From the NCBI GenBank assembly GCA_034521975.1, contig JAXHLR010000003.1, forward strand, positions 310,001 to 374,000: a DNA stretch of 64,000 bases. Reading direction: 5' to 3'. Every line of letters starts with the position of its first letter. The first letter of the stretch is position 1. Below are positions 30,603 through 39,910 of the stretch, piece after piece. Source of the DNA: Acidimicrobiales bacterium (GTDB lineage Bacteria > Actinomycetota > Acidimicrobiia > Acidimicrobiales > SKKL01). The position numbers and the translations under genes are program-made. A model generated the notes under the pieces. The model worked only from the letters and a program-made list of their open reading frames with translations, ran no database searches and was not told the DNA's origin.

Positions 30603-31221
30603 CCGCCGCGTCACGGTCGGCGGCGAGGAGCCGGGTGTCGTCCGAGACCTCCGCCGCCAGCAGCGCCGTGGTGAGGTCGATCAGGTGCTCGACGAAGAGC
30701 CGGTCGTCGGTGTGGGGCGCGGTGGCCGCGCGGCGTCCCAGTTCGGCGGCGGTGAAGCGGATCGCGGTGAACCGGCGGTGGAGGCGGACCGCTTCGGGGT
30801 CGAGCAGGGGCTCGACGATCATCCGCCAACGGTCGATCGAGTCGGCGGGGTTCGAGGAGCGGGGGTCGACCAGGGGCCGGGGTCGGTTCACCAGCTCGGC
30901 GTTGATCTGCAGGTACTCGGGTCCGCCATGGGCGTCGGCCAGCTTCGAGGCGAGGGGCCGCACCAGCGCCGCTGCGAGGGTGCGCAGGTCGAGCTCGCCC
31001 GCCGACTCGCAGTGGTCGAGCACCGCGTGGCGACGCGACTCGATGTCGGGGCGGTGTTTGGCGAGGATGGCCTTGAGCACCCCGGCGCGGTCGGCGAAGT
31101 GGTACTGCACCGCCGACGCGCTCTTGGCTCCGGCCTCGCGGTTGATCTCGCGCAGGCTCACCGCGCCGATGCCGTGGGCGGCGAAGAGACCCTCGGCCGC
31201 GGTGACGATCCGATCCCGCAT
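30559..31221 (-). CDS. TetR-family transcriptional regulator
   Basis: A 220-residue regulator. The N-terminal helix-turn-helix is [20 protein letters not shown] followed by [21 protein letters not shown]; the C-terminal ligand domain has a TetR_C-like pattern. It is divergent from an acyl-CoA dehydrogenase gene 108 bases away and probably controls it and perhaps the downstream liv/fadD operon, with an acyl-CoA or acid as ligand; this is inferred from position. ATG 31221 has CATGAT 6 bases upstream. Its 3' end overlaps the reductase gene. Confidence 0.87.
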   Translation of the reverse strand: MRDRIVTAAEGLFAAHGIGAVSLREINREAGAKSASAVQYHFADRAGVLKAILAKHRPDIESRRHAVLDHCESAGELDLRTLAAALVRPLASKLADAHGGPEYLQINAELVNRPRPLVDPRSSNPADSIDRWRMIVEPLLDPEAVRLHRRFTAIRFTAAELGRRAATAPHTDDRLFVEHLIDLTTALLAAEVSDDTRLLAADRDAAVSARSGRSRRAGRG

Positions 31222-31244
31222 GCCGTCATCATGGCACGCACCCG

Positions 31245-31274
31245 TTGCGCGGTGCAGTTGCATCCACCTACAGT
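31245..31274 (+). promoter_or_regulatory. Promoter TTGCGC-N18-TACAGT upstream of the acyl-CoA dehydrogenase
   Basis: TTGCGC at 31245-31250 and TACAGT at 31269-31274 are 18 bases apart and 55 bases before the ATG at 31329. The site is between the TetR gene and its likely target, a natural place for a TetR operator, although no obvious palindrome is present. Confidence 0.45.
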
Positions 31275-31328
31275 GCGGTCGTACGAACACGAGGGGGCGT
31301 CGAGGCGACGTCGAGGGGGCAGCGAACG

Positions 31329-32615
31329 ATGGCGTGGGACTTCTCCACCGAGCCCGAGTTCCAGGAGAAGCTGGACTGGGTGGCCGACTTCTGCAAGAAC
31401 GAGATCGAGCCGCTCGACCTGGTCTTCCCCGGGGCCGCGCGCTCGCGGGATCCCAAGATGCGGGCACTGACCGATCCGCTCAAGCAGCAGGTGAAGGACC
31501 AGGGCCTCTGGGCGCTGTTCCTCGACGAGGACCTGGGCGGTCCCGGGTTCGGGCAGCTCAAGCTGGCGCTGATCAACGAGATCCTCGGCCGCTACGGCTC
31601 GGCCCCGTCGATCTTCGGCACCGCCGCGCCCGACACGGGGAACATGGAGCTGCTCGCTGCCTACGGCACCGAGGAGCAGAAGCAGCGGTGGCTGTACCCG
31701 CTCATGAACCAGGAGATGCGCTCGGCCTACTCGATGACCGAGCCCCAGGGCGGCTCCGATCCCGACCTGTTCGTCACGACCGCCGAGCGCGACGGCGACG
31801 AGTGGGTGATCAACGGCGAGAAGTGGTTCACCAGCGCCGGGCGGGCCGCCGACATCCTCTTCGTCATGTGCAAGAACGGCATCTTCATCGTGCCCCGGGA
31901 GACTCCCGGCGTGGAGTTCATGCCCAACAGCCCACTGGCGCACAACCACATCCGCTACGACAACGTCCGCGTGCCCCTCGACCACCTGCTCGGGCCCGAG
32001 AACGCGGGCAAGGTGCTGGCCCAGCGGCGTCTCGGCGGCGGCCGCATCCACCACGCCATGCGGTCGATCGCGCAGTGCCACCGGGCCTTCGACATGATGT
32101 GCGAGCGGGCGCTCAGCCGCGAAGCGCATGGCAAGGTGATCGGCGACCACCAGATGGTCCAGGAGGCGATCGCCGACTCCTACGCCCAGATCAAGATGCT
32201 GCGGCTGCTGATCCTCGAGACGGCGTGGGTCATCGACAACTCGAGCACCCAGGAGGCCCGCACCCAGATCGCGGCCACCAAGTACACCGCGGCCAAGGTG
32301 CTTCGCGAGGTCACCTACCGGGCGATCCACATCATGGGCTCGCTCGGGGTCACCAACCTCACGCCGTTGCAGGCCCAGTGGGCCAACGCCCCCACCATGT
32401 CGGTGATGGACGGCGTCGACGAGGTCCACAAGGTCACCGTCGCCCGCAACGTGTTGAAGGACTACCGGCCCCACGAGGGCCTCTGGCCGACCGAGTACAT
32501 CCCACACAAGCGCGAGCGGGCCATGGAGAAATACGAGGCTCTCTTCGAGAAGGAGCCCGAGTACCGAGAGCTCTCCGAACGGATGGTCCGGCGAGCAGCG
32601 TTCATCGGGGGGTAG
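31329..32615 (+). CDS. Acyl-CoA dehydrogenase family protein
   Basis: A 428-residue flavoenzyme that should oxidise an acyl-CoA to its 2,3-enoyl-CoA. The FAD and substrate motif is YSMTEPQGGSDPDL, then WVINGEKWFTSAGRAADILF. The C-terminus has IMGSLGVTNLTPLQAQW and DGVDEVHKVTVARNVLKDY, as in the ACAD10/11-like and FadE-like groups. The substrate is not readable. It lies upstream of the transporter operon that contains an acyl-CoA synthetase, so both probably act on one imported acid. A perfect 10-bp hairpin follows it at 32627. Confidence 0.9.
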   Translation: MAWDFSTEPEFQEKLDWVADFCKNEIEPLDLVFPGAARSRDPKMRALTDPLKQQVKDQGLWALFLDEDLGGPGFGQLKLALINEILGRYGSAPSIFGTAAPDTGNMELLAAYGTEEQKQRWLYPLMNQEMRSAYSMTEPQGGSDPDLFVTTAERDGDEWVINGEKWFTSAGRAADILFVMCKNGIFIVPRETPGVEFMPNSPLAHNHIRYDNVRVPLDHLLGPENAGKVLAQRRLGGGRIHHAMRSIAQCHRAFDMMCERALSREAHGKVIGDHQMVQEAIADSYAQIKMLRLLILETAWVIDNSSTQEARTQIAATKYTAAKVLREVTYRAIHIMGSLGVTNLTPLQAQWANAPTMSVMDGVDEVHKVTVARNVLKDYRPHEGLWPTEYIPHKRERAMEKYEALFEKEPEYRELSERMVRRAAFIGG

Positions 32616-32626
32616 CGCCGGCACGT

Positions 32627-32655
32627 CACCCGCGGGCTCCGCCGGCCCGCGGGTG
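32627..32655 (+). terminator. Hairpin terminator after the acyl-CoA dehydrogenase
   Basis: cacccgcggg (32627-32636) and cccgcgggtg (32646-32655) are perfect inverted repeats with a 9-base loop, starting 12 bases after the stop codon. There is no T-run, as is common in actinobacteria. It separates this gene from the liv operon. Confidence 0.55.
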
Positions 32656-32753
32656 GCGTCTGCCGCGCCCGCAGTGCGGCGGTCGGTGGCGGCCTTTGTT
32701 ACTGTCTGGTCCGATCGAGCGGGCGCCGGATGCCGGTGGGCCGTGAGATCGTC

Positions 32754-32759
32754 TACTGT
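32754..32759 (+). promoter_or_regulatory. Possible -10 box TACTGT for the liv operon
   Basis: TACTGT lies 101 bases before livF. A second TACTGT is at 32700-32705. No convincing -35 was found. The rest of the 244-base gap shows no gene. Confidence 0.3.
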
Positions 32760-32859
32760 GGCCCAGGTCATCGCCGATGAGAGACCCCGCCATCGGCTGG
32801 TGACGAGCAGGGGAGGCAGCTACGACCAGCCAGCTGTCGGCGAGGAGCGCACGGGCAAT

Positions 32860-33681
32860 ATGACAGACACACCGGTCACCTCGACCCGGACCGCACTCGG
32901 GGTCAGCAACGTCGAGGTCGTCTACAACGAGGTCGTCCTGGTCCTGCGAGGGGTGAGCCTCTCGGTGCCGGAGGGCCAGATCGTGGCCATCCTCGGTGCC
33001 AACGGCGCGGGCAAGACCACCTTGTTGCGGGCCATCACCGGCCTGCTCGACGTCCATCACGGGCGGATCACCAAGGGCACCATCTCGCTGTTCGGGGACG
33101 ACATCACCCGGGCCGCCGCCGCCGCACGGGTGAAGGCGGGACTCGCCCAGGTCATGGAGGGCCGCCGCATCTTCGCCGAGCTCACCGTCGACGAGAACCT
33201 CCGCACCGGGGCGATGGCGGCCCGCGATCGGTCCGCCATCGAGTCGAGCCGCGAGCGGGTACTCGAGCTGTTTCCCCTTCTCGCCGACCGGCTGCGCTCC
33301 ACCGCCGGCTACCTGTCGGGTGGCGAGCAGCAGATGCTCGCCATCGGACGGGCGCTCATGGCCTCGCCCGACCTGTTGCTGCTCGACGAGCCCAGCCTCG
33401 GGCTCGCTCCCAAGATCGTCGACCAGATCCGCGACATCATCCTGCACGTCAACGAGCAGGGCACCTCGGTGCTGCTGGTCGAGCAGAACGCCACCATGGC
33501 TCTGCGGATCGCCCACCACGGCTACGTCCTCGAACACGGACGGGTGGTGAAGGATGGGCCCGGACAGGAGTTGCTCGCCGACAAGGACATCCGCGAGTTC
33601 TACCTCGGCGCCGGTGAGTCCGGCCGACGCTCGTTCCGCGACGTCAAGACCTACCGCCGGAGGAAGTCATGGGGGTCGTGA
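32860..33681 (+). CDS. livF: Branched-chain-amino-acid-type ABC transporter, ATP-binding protein LivF
   Basis: A 273-residue ABC ATPase with Walker A GANGAGKTT, signature LSGGEQQ, Walker B LLLLDEPSLGL and the LivF hallmark VEQNA. It is one of two ATPases powering the importer of this operon. The C-terminal tail EFYLGAGESGRRSFRD is longer than in E. coli LivF. The start ATG at 32860 is preceded by a weak gagg; a longer open frame upstream has no motif. It overlaps livG by 13 bases. Confidence 0.92.
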   Translation: MTDTPVTSTRTALGVSNVEVVYNEVVLVLRGVSLSVPEGQIVAILGANGAGKTTLLRAITGLLDVHHGRITKGTISLFGDDITRAAAAARVKAGLAQVMEGRRIFAELTVDENLRTGAMAARDRSAIESSRERVLELFPLLADRLRSTAGYLSGGEQQMLAIGRALMASPDLLLLDEPSLGLAPKIVDQIRDIILHVNEQGTSVLLVEQNATMALRIAHHGYVLEHGRVVKDGPGQELLADKDIREFYLGAGESGRRSFRDVKTYRRRKSWGS

Positions 33682-34493
33682 GCCACGCTCCGGACACCAC
33701 CGCCACCACCGAGCCGGACACCGACCAGAGGGTCCTGTTGCAGGTGCGGGACCTCACCCTGCGCTTCGGTGGGGTGACCGCGCTCTCCGATGTGAGCTTC
33801 GACGTGCTCGACGGTGAGCTCTTCGCGGTGATCGGTCCCAACGGGGCGGGCAAGACATCGATCTTCAACTGCCTCTCGGCGGTCTATGAGCCCCAGCGGG
33901 GAACCATCCTGCTCGACGGTGTCGAGCTGGTCGGCCAGAAGCCCCAGCACACGGCTCGGCTGGGTGTCGGCCGTACGTTCCAGAACCTCGGGTTGTTCGA
34001 GCACCTCGACGTCGTCGACAACCTCTTGCTCGGACGTCACCACCTGATGCGGACCGGGTTCGTATCCGGCGCGCTCTGGTGGGGACGCGCCAAGCGCGAC
34101 GAGCTTCGTCACCGCGCCGCGGTCGAGGAGATCATCGACCTCCTCGAGCTCACGCCGTTCCGAAGGTCGTCCGCCGGGCTGTTGCCCTACGGCATCCAGA
34201 AGCGCATCGAGCTCGGTCGGGCCCTGGCCATGGAACCCAAGGTGCTGCTGCTCGACGAGCCGGTGGCGGGCATGAACCACGAGGAGACCGAGGATATGGC
34301 CCGCTACATCCTCGACATCCGTCGACGCCTGGGGCTCTCCATGATCCTGGTCGAACACGACATGCCCTTCGTGATGGACATCGCCGACCGGGTCATGGCC
34401 CTCGACTTCGGCAGCGCGCTCGTGACCGGCACCCCCGACGCAGTCCAGAACGACCCGCAAGTGATCGAGGCCTACCTGGGAGGAAGCGAATGA
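33669..34493 (+). CDS. livG: Branched-chain-amino-acid-type ABC transporter, ATP-binding protein LivG
   Basis: A 274-residue ABC ATPase with Walker A GPNGAGKTS, Walker B LLLDEPVAGMNHEET and VGRTFQNLGLF, all LivG features. The signature is LPYGIQKRIELGRAL rather than LSGGQ, as usual in LivG. A ribosome site ggagg stands at 33659-33663 inside the livF end. It pairs with LivF. Its stop overlaps the fadD start by 4 bases (ATGA). Confidence 0.93.
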   Translation: MGVVSHAPDTTATTEPDTDQRVLLQVRDLTLRFGGVTALSDVSFDVLDGELFAVIGPNGAGKTSIFNCLSAVYEPQRGTILLDGVELVGQKPQHTARLGVGRTFQNLGLFEHLDVVDNLLLGRHHLMRTGFVSGALWWGRAKRDELRHRAAVEEIIDLLELTPFRRSSAGLLPYGIQKRIELGRALAMEPKVLLLDEPVAGMNHEETEDMARYILDIRRRLGLSMILVEHDMPFVMDIADRVMALDFGSALVTGTPDAVQNDPQVIEAYLGGSE

Positions 34494-36322
34494 GTGTGCT
34501 CGACACGGCCCCATCGACTCCTTCGAGCGGTGCTCCCACCGCGTCAACGCTGCCGGGGCACCTGCAGGCGCGTGCCGCCGCCGAGCCCGCCCGCACGGCG
34601 CTGCGCAAGAAGCACCTCGGGCTGTGGCGGTCCTACACCTGGACCGAGTACGCCGATCGGGCCGCTGCGGTCGGCATGGGTCTGCGAGCGCTCGGCGTCG
34701 AGCCCGGCGATCGCGTCGCGATCCACAGCAACAACCGCCCGGCCTGGGTCATCGCCGACATGGGGATCCAGGGGGTGGGCGCGATCTCGGTCGGCATCTA
34801 CCCGACCAGCCCCGAATCCGAGGTCGAGTACCTGCTGTCGCACTCGGGATCGGTCGTGCTCATCGCCGAGGACGAGGAACAGGTCGACAAGGTGCTCGCC
34901 GCGCGCGAGAAGCTGACCGACCTCCGCAAGGTGGTCGTCAAGGACCCGCGCGGGCTCGACATGTCCGACGACTGGCTGATGACACTCGACGACCTCGAGG
35001 CGATGGGCGCTGGCCAGCAGGACGACTTCACCGCTGCGGTCACCGCGCTCGATCCGGGGCAGTGCGCCATCATCGTCTACACCTCGGGCACCACGGGCCC
35101 ACCCAAGGGTGCGATGATCAGCCACGACAACCTCATGGCCGCTGCACGCGGCACCGGCACCGCCTTCGAGGTCAGCGAGGACGACGAGGTGCTGTCCTAC
35201 CTGCCGCTGTGCCACATCGCCGAGCGGCTGATCTCGGTGGTCAACGCGGTCACCAACGGGTACGTCGTCAACTTCGGGGAGAACACCGAGACCTTCGCCC
35301 AGGACCTGGCCGAGGTGCAGCCGACGTTCTTCCTCGGGGTTCCCCGGGTGTGGGAGAAGCTCATGGCGCTCATCCAGATCAAGATGGGCGACGCCGGGTG
35401 GCTCAAGCGCAAGAACTACGACATGTGGATGTCGGTCGGTGCCCGCATCGCCCGCCGCCGCTGGACCAGCAAGAAGCTCGCCTGGACCGACGGCGTCCTC
35501 TACTTCCTCGGCTGGATCTTCCTCTACCGGAGCCTCCGCTCCAAGATCGGCATGAGTCGCGTGCGCGGGGCACTGTCCGGTGCGGCGCCGATCTCGTCGC
35601 AGGTGCTCGAGTTCTTCTGGGCGATGGGGGTGCCGGTCCGTGAGGCCTACGGACAGACCGAGAACACCGCCCAGGCCACGATCATCCCCGACGGCGACGT
35701 GCGCATCGGCATGGTCGGGACCCCGGTTCCCGAGTGCGAGCTGCGCATCGCCGACGACGGTGAGATCCTCACCCGCGGACCGGGCACCTTCCTCGGCTAC
35801 TACCGCAACCCCGAGGCCACCGCCGAGACCATCGATTCCGAGGGTTGGTTGCACACCGGCGACATCGGTGAGCTCGACGAGGACGGGTTCCTCCGCATCA
35901 CCGATCGCAAGAAGGACATCATCATCACCGCCGGCGGCAAGAACATCAGCCCGTCCGAGATCGAGAACAAGCTGAAGACCTCGCCCTATGTGCGCGAAGC
36001 GATCGTCATCGGCGATCAGCGCAAGTACCTCACCGCCCTCATCGGCATCGAGCTCGACACCGTCGGCGACTGGGCGACCCGTCGACGCATCCCCTTCACC
36101 ACCTACCACGACCTCACCACCAAGCCCGAGGTGAAGGAGCTCATCGCCGACTGGGTCGAGAAGGTGAACGCCGAGCTCGCCCAGGTCGAGACGATCAAGG
36201 CGTTCGACCTGTTGCCCAAGGAGCTCGACCAGGAGGATGGTGAGGTGACCGCCACCCAGAAGGTGAAGCGCCGGGCGATCGAGACCGACTTCTCCGAGCT
36301 GATCGAGGGCATGTACCGGTGA
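34490..36322 (+). CDS. AMP-binding acyl-CoA synthetase, FadD-like, inside the liv operon
   Basis: A 610-residue adenylate-forming ligase that should activate a carboxylic acid to its CoA thioester with ATP. The P-loop motif is YTSGTTGPPKGAM, the AMP motif AYGQTENT, the hinge motif GWLHTGDIG, and the C-terminal region has DRKKDIIITAGGKNISPSE with the catalytic lysine further on (TATQKVKRR). The length and the long insertion with SLRSKIGMSRVRGALSGAAPIS place it with the long-chain FAA1/FadD15-type enzymes. It lies between livG and livH with 4-base overlaps on both sides, so it belongs to the transport operon. Confidence 0.92.
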   Translation: MSVLDTAPSTPSSGAPTASTLPGHLQARAAAEPARTALRKKHLGLWRSYTWTEYADRAAAVGMGLRALGVEPGDRVAIHSNNRPAWVIADMGIQGVGAISVGIYPTSPESEVEYLLSHSGSVVLIAEDEEQVDKVLAAREKLTDLRKVVVKDPRGLDMSDDWLMTLDDLEAMGAGQQDDFTAAVTALDPGQCAIIVYTSGTTGPPKGAMISHDNLMAAARGTGTAFEVSEDDEVLSYLPLCHIAERLISVVNAVTNGYVVNFGENTETFAQDLAEVQPTFFLGVPRVWEKLMALIQIKMGDAGWLKRKNYDMWMSVGARIARRRWTSKKLAWTDGVLYFLGWIFLYRSLRSKIGMSRVRGALSGAAPISSQVLEFFWAMGVPVREAYGQTENTAQATIIPDGDVRIGMVGTPVPECELRIADDGEILTRGPGTFLGYYRNPEATAETIDSEGWLHTGDIGELDEDGFLRITDRKKDIIITAGGKNISPSEIENKLKTSPYVREAIVIGDQRKYLTALIGIELDTVGDWATRRRIPFTTYHDLTTKPEVKELIADWVEKVNAELAQVETIKAFDLLPKELDQEDGEVTATQKVKRRAIETDFSELIEGMYR

Positions 36323-37248
36323 GCGCCCTCGCGCCAGTGTTGGCGGTGACCGGGACCGATCTGGTCCAGAACCTCATCGGTGGACTCGCGCTCGGATCGA
36401 AGTACGCGCTGATCGCGCTCGGCTTCGTTGTGGTGTTCCGGGCCACCGGGGTGATCAACTTCGCCAACGGGGCCTTCGTTCTGGTGGGGGCCTACATGAC
36501 CTACCAGTTCTTCCAGACCTGGGAGCTCAACTTCTACCTGTCGATCGTCCTGTCGATGGTGTTCGGGTTCCTCCTGGGCATCGTCCTCGAGGCGATCGTG
36601 CTGCGACGCCTCGTGGGCGAGGCGCCCTTCACCGTGATCATGGTGACCATCGGCCTGTTGTTCATCATCGACAACCTCGTCACGGCCGTCTGGGGGGCCG
36701 CCAACCTCGATCTCGGCGACCCCTGGACCGGTAGCGTGGTCGAGGCCGGCGGGATCCAGATCCCACACCGCGACCTGTGGGCCATGGGCTTCACCGGTGT
36801 GGTCCTCTGCGGGTTCCTGCTGTTCTTCCGCTACTCGTCGATGGGCCTGGCCATGCGGGCCACCGCCATGGATCCCGAGGCGGCACTCGCCCAGGGGATC
36901 AGCGCCCGGACCGTCTACCGGGTCACCTGGGGCATCGCCGGATTGGTCGCGGCCCTGGCCGGCACCACCTTCGCCACCGGGACCGGCAGCCTCCAACCGG
37001 GACTGGGTCTTCTGGCGCTCGCCGCGTTCCCTGCCATGATCCTCGGCGGTATGGACTCGCCGCTCGGGGCGGTCCTCGGTGGGATCATCATCGGGCTGGT
37101 CCAACAGCTCACCCAGCTGCTGGCCCCCGAGTACATGGAGTGGGCCGGTCGCAGCCCCGAGATCGTGGTGCCCTACGTGGTGATGATCATCATCTTGATG
37201 GTGCGCCCCTACGGCCTGTTCGGGACACCCGAGGTGAGGAGGGTCTGA
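36319..37248 (+). CDS. livH: Branched-chain-amino-acid-type ABC transporter permease LivH
   Basis: A 309-residue permease with eight or so membrane helices. The family motifs are VVFRATGVINFANGAFVLVG near the N-terminus, AMRATAMDPEAALAQGISA (the ATPase-coupling loop) and GGMDSPLGAVLGGIIIG. It starts with GTG overlapping the fadD stop by 4 bases, and its stop shares one base with the start of livM. Confidence 0.95.
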   Translation: MSALAPVLAVTGTDLVQNLIGGLALGSKYALIALGFVVVFRATGVINFANGAFVLVGAYMTYQFFQTWELNFYLSIVLSMVFGFLLGIVLEAIVLRRLVGEAPFTVIMVTIGLLFIIDNLVTAVWGAANLDLGDPWTGSVVEAGGIQIPHRDLWAMGFTGVVLCGFLLFFRYSSMGLAMRATAMDPEAALAQGISARTVYRVTWGIAGLVAALAGTTFATGTGSLQPGLGLLALAAFPAMILGGMDSPLGAVLGGIIIGLVQQLTQLLAPEYMEWAGRSPEIVVPYVVMIIILMVRPYGLFGTPEVRRV

Positions 37249-38396
37249 TGCGAGCTGTCCTCGCCCCGTTCGGTCGGGGTCCGTCGGGCGGGCGTCCCTC
37301 CCGGAACCTGGTGCTCGACTATCGCGACGACCTGCGGATCTTCCCCGACCGGTGGGCGCGCATCGGACTCGTCCTGTTGGCGTTCCTCTACCTCTGGCTC
37401 CCCAGCCAGCAGGTGAGCGACGCGGGGCTGCGCACCCTGTCCACCATCGGTATCTTCGCCATCGGGGCGATCGGGCTCAACCTGCTCACCGGCTACACGG
37501 GCCAGGTCAGCCTCGGCCACGCGTTCTTCATCGGGGTCGGCAGCTACACCGCCGCGTACCTGGGTGCGGAACTGGGTTGGCCGTTCCTGGTGTATGTGCC
37601 GGCGGCCGCGCTCATCGGGGTCGGGCTCGGCGTGGTCATCGGCCCCTTCGCCCTGCGGCTGCGGGGTCACTATCTGGTCATCGTCACCCTCGGTCTCATC
37701 TTCCTGGGGCGCCACATCTTCAACAACTGGACCAGCGTCACCGGCGGCAACCGTGGCACCCAGATCCGCGGTGCCGACATGTCGATCGGACCGCTCGACT
37801 TCAGCGGGCTCGAGCTGTTCGGCACCACCTACAGCCGCGAGCAGAGCATGTTCTTCCTGGTGTGGGCGCTGGTGGCGCTCACTGCGCTGTTGGCCAAGAA
37901 CCTGGTGCGTAGCCGGATGGGTCGTGCGATGCAGGCGGTACGCGACCGCGACCTGTCGGCCGAGATCATCGGCGTCGACCTCGCCCGCACCAAGGTCGGC
38001 GCCTTCGCCTGGTCGAGCGCGTTCGCGTGTGTCGCCGGGGTGCTCAGCGCGCTCCAGATCCGCTTCGCCGGTGCCGACGACTTCGGCCTGTTCCTGTCGA
38101 TCACCTATGTGGCGATCATCATCATCGGCGGGGTCGGCACGATCTTCGGGGCCATCGTCGGTTCGATCTTCGTGGTCGGCTCCGAGGAGCTGATCAACCA
38201 GAACAGCCGCTCGGACTGGCTCGGCCCGCTCGTGAGCACCGGCCCCACCGACGCCGGCTGGCTGAGCGTCGGCGAGCTCAACGCGATCCTCTTCGGTGCC
38301 TTCATCGTCGGGTTCCTGCTCTTCGAACCCCGAGGCCTGGCCGCGCTGTGGTTCAGGGCCAAAGCCTGGTTCCTCACCTGGCCGTTCTCGTACTGA
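37248..38396 (+). CDS. livM: Branched-chain-amino-acid-type ABC transporter permease LivM
   Basis: A 382-residue permease with about ten hydrophobic segments. It shows GLNLLTGYTGQVSLGHAFFIGVG, the LivM signature, RGHYLVIVTLGLIFLG, the coupling loop RAMQAVRDRDLSAEIIGVDL, and GGVGTIFGAIVGSIFVV. The first 45 residues are a polar, basic extension. It forms the transmembrane path with LivH. Confidence 0.95.
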   Translation: MRAVLAPFGRGPSGGRPSRNLVLDYRDDLRIFPDRWARIGLVLLAFLYLWLPSQQVSDAGLRTLSTIGIFAIGAIGLNLLTGYTGQVSLGHAFFIGVGSYTAAYLGAELGWPFLVYVPAAALIGVGLGVVIGPFALRLRGHYLVIVTLGLIFLGRHIFNNWTSVTGGNRGTQIRGADMSIGPLDFSGLELFGTTYSREQSMFFLVWALVALTALLAKNLVRSRMGRAMQAVRDRDLSAEIIGVDLARTKVGAFAWSSAFACVAGVLSALQIRFAGADDFGLFLSITYVAIIIIGGVGTIFGAIVGSIFVVGSEELINQNSRSDWLGPLVSTGPTDAGWLSVGELNAILFGAFIVGFLLFEPRGLAALWFRAKAWFLTWPFSY

Positions 38397-38450
38397 TCCG
38401 TTTCACCCGTTCCCAACCCCAACACCCATGATGACCATGGAGGGAGACAC

Positions 38451-39809
38451 ATGATGCAGAAGCGATGGAGGCGGCTCTTGGCCGTGTTCCTGGCGTCGAT
38501 GCTGGTGCTCGGCGCCTGTGGCGGCCGCGACGACGATGACGGCGACGCGGCACCGCCCGACGACGACACCCCGACCGACACCGCCGACAACGGTGACGAC
38601 ACCGACGACACCGATGACACCGACGACACCGAGCCGCCGGGAGACCCCGAGCCGGCACCGGGGTTCGACGGCGAGACCATCCGGCTCGGCGTGCTGACCC
38701 CGACGTCGGGGACGGTTGCGGTCATCGGCAACCCGCTCACCGCCGGCAACCAGGCCTATGTCGACTACCTGAACGAGGAGCTCGGTGGGATCGCCGGGCA
38801 GTACCCGGTCGAGCTGGTCGTCGAGGACTCGGCCTATGACCCCACGACCGCGGGTCAGCGCTACGCCGCCATCAGCGACGACGTCGTGGCGTTCGTCCAG
38901 ATCCTCGGCACGCCGGTGGTCAACGCCCTACTCCCCGATCTCATCGAGGACAACGTCATCGCCGGCCCCGCGTCGCTCGACTCGGCGTGGATCCGCGAGC
39001 CCAACCTCATGCCGATCGGTGGCCCCTACCAGGTGCAGGCGATCAACGCCGTCGACTGGTACTTCAGCCAGCCCGAGAACGAGGGTCAGGTGCTGTGCAC
39101 CCTGGCGTCGGACGACGAGTACGGCGACACCGGTGTCGCCGGTGTCGAGTTCGCGGCCGACAACCTCGGCATCGACATCGCCGTCCAGGCCGAGTACCCG
39201 GCCCCGTCGCCGACCCGTCCCGCCCAGACCTTCGAGTCCCAGATCGGCCAGCTGGAGGGCGGGGACTGCGACGTGATCTTCTTCGTCGCCACCCCGACCG
39301 ACACGGCGCCGCTGAACACGGTGCTCACCGAGAACACCGACTACAACCCGACGGTGCTGGGTCAGTCCCCCAGCTGGCTGGGTCTCTTCGCCGGGTTCGA
39401 ATACCTCCAGGAGAACTTCTTCCTCGCCTCCGAGGGCACGAACTACGGCGACGAGTCGGTTCCGGGCATGGCCGAGCTGGTGAGGATCAAGGAGACCTAC
39501 GCTCCCGAGCAGGAGCCCGACCTGTACTTCAACTTCGGGTACCTGCAGGCCATGGCGATGCACCAGATCCTCGAGGAAGCGGTCGCTCGAGGCGACCTGT
39601 CCCGTGACGGCATGGTGGACGCGATGGAGAACGTCGGCACCCTGTCCTTCGACGGGGTGTTCGGCGACTACGAGTACGGTCCTGCCGACGAGCGCCAGCC
39701 GCCGACCAGCTCGTCGTTCTTCCGGCCGGACCCCGATTCGCCGATGGGCCTCGACCTGGTCGAGCGTGACTACGAGGCCGACTACGTCGGGGACTTCACC
39801 TTCGAGTGA
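38451..39809 (+). CDS. livK: Periplasmic-binding-type lipoprotein LivK-like, substrate-binding protein
   Basis: A 452-residue ligand-binding lipoprotein. The signal peptide ends in LVLGACGGR, with the cysteine lipid anchor. An acidic, low-complexity linker (residues 27-65, rich in Asp and Thr) leads to a Leu/Ile/Val-binding fold: IRLGVLTPTSGTVAVIG, AYVDYLNEELGGI, VELVVEDSAYDP. The ligand is unlikely to be leucine, given the fadD in the operon. ATG 38451 follows the ribosome site ggaggg (38439-38444) by 6 bases; ATG 38454 is also possible. The operon ends here at a hairpin. Confidence 0.9.
   Translation: MMQKRWRRLLAVFLASMLVLGACGGRDDDDGDAAPPDDDTPTDTADNGDDTDDTDDTDDTEPPGDPEPAPGFDGETIRLGVLTPTSGTVAVIGNPLTAGNQAYVDYLNEELGGIAGQYPVELVVEDSAYDPTTAGQRYAAISDDVVAFVQILGTPVVNALLPDLIEDNVIAGPASLDSAWIREPNLMPIGGPYQVQAINAVDWYFSQPENEGQVLCTLASDDEYGDTGVAGVEFAADNLGIDIAVQAEYPAPSPTRPAQTFESQIGQLEGGDCDVIFFVATPTDTAPLNTVLTENTDYNPTVLGQSPSWLGLFAGFEYLQENFFLASEGTNYGDESVPGMAELVRIKETYAPEQEPDLYFNFGYLQAMAMHQILEEAVARGDLSRDGMVDAMENVGTLSFDGVFGDYEYGPADERQPPTSSSFFRPDPDSPMGLDLVERDYEADYVGDFTFE
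38595..38630 (+). repeat. Four 9-base units gacgacacc in the livK linker
   Basis: Four tandem units of gacgacacc (one has gatgacacc) encode Asp-Asp-Thr four times. Slipped-strand change in copy number would alter the length of the spacer between membrane anchor and binding domain. Confidence 0.75.
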
Positions 39810-39860
39810 GGCATCCGACGTGGCGTGACCCATCGGGTTGCTGCCCGAGCTGATCGGTCC

Positions 39861-39900
39861 GACGAGGGGCGGGGTGCTGTTGGCGCTCCGTCCCCTCGTC
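39861..39900. terminator. Long hairpin between convergent livK and glycosyltransferase genes
   Basis: gacgaggggcggggtgc pairs with the reverse complement of gcgctccgtcccctcgtc: nine perfect base pairs, a one-base bulge, then further pairs around a short loop. It is in the 101-base gap and should stop transcription from both sides. No T-run. Confidence 0.55.
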
Positions 39901-39910
39901 GCGTTCGGGC

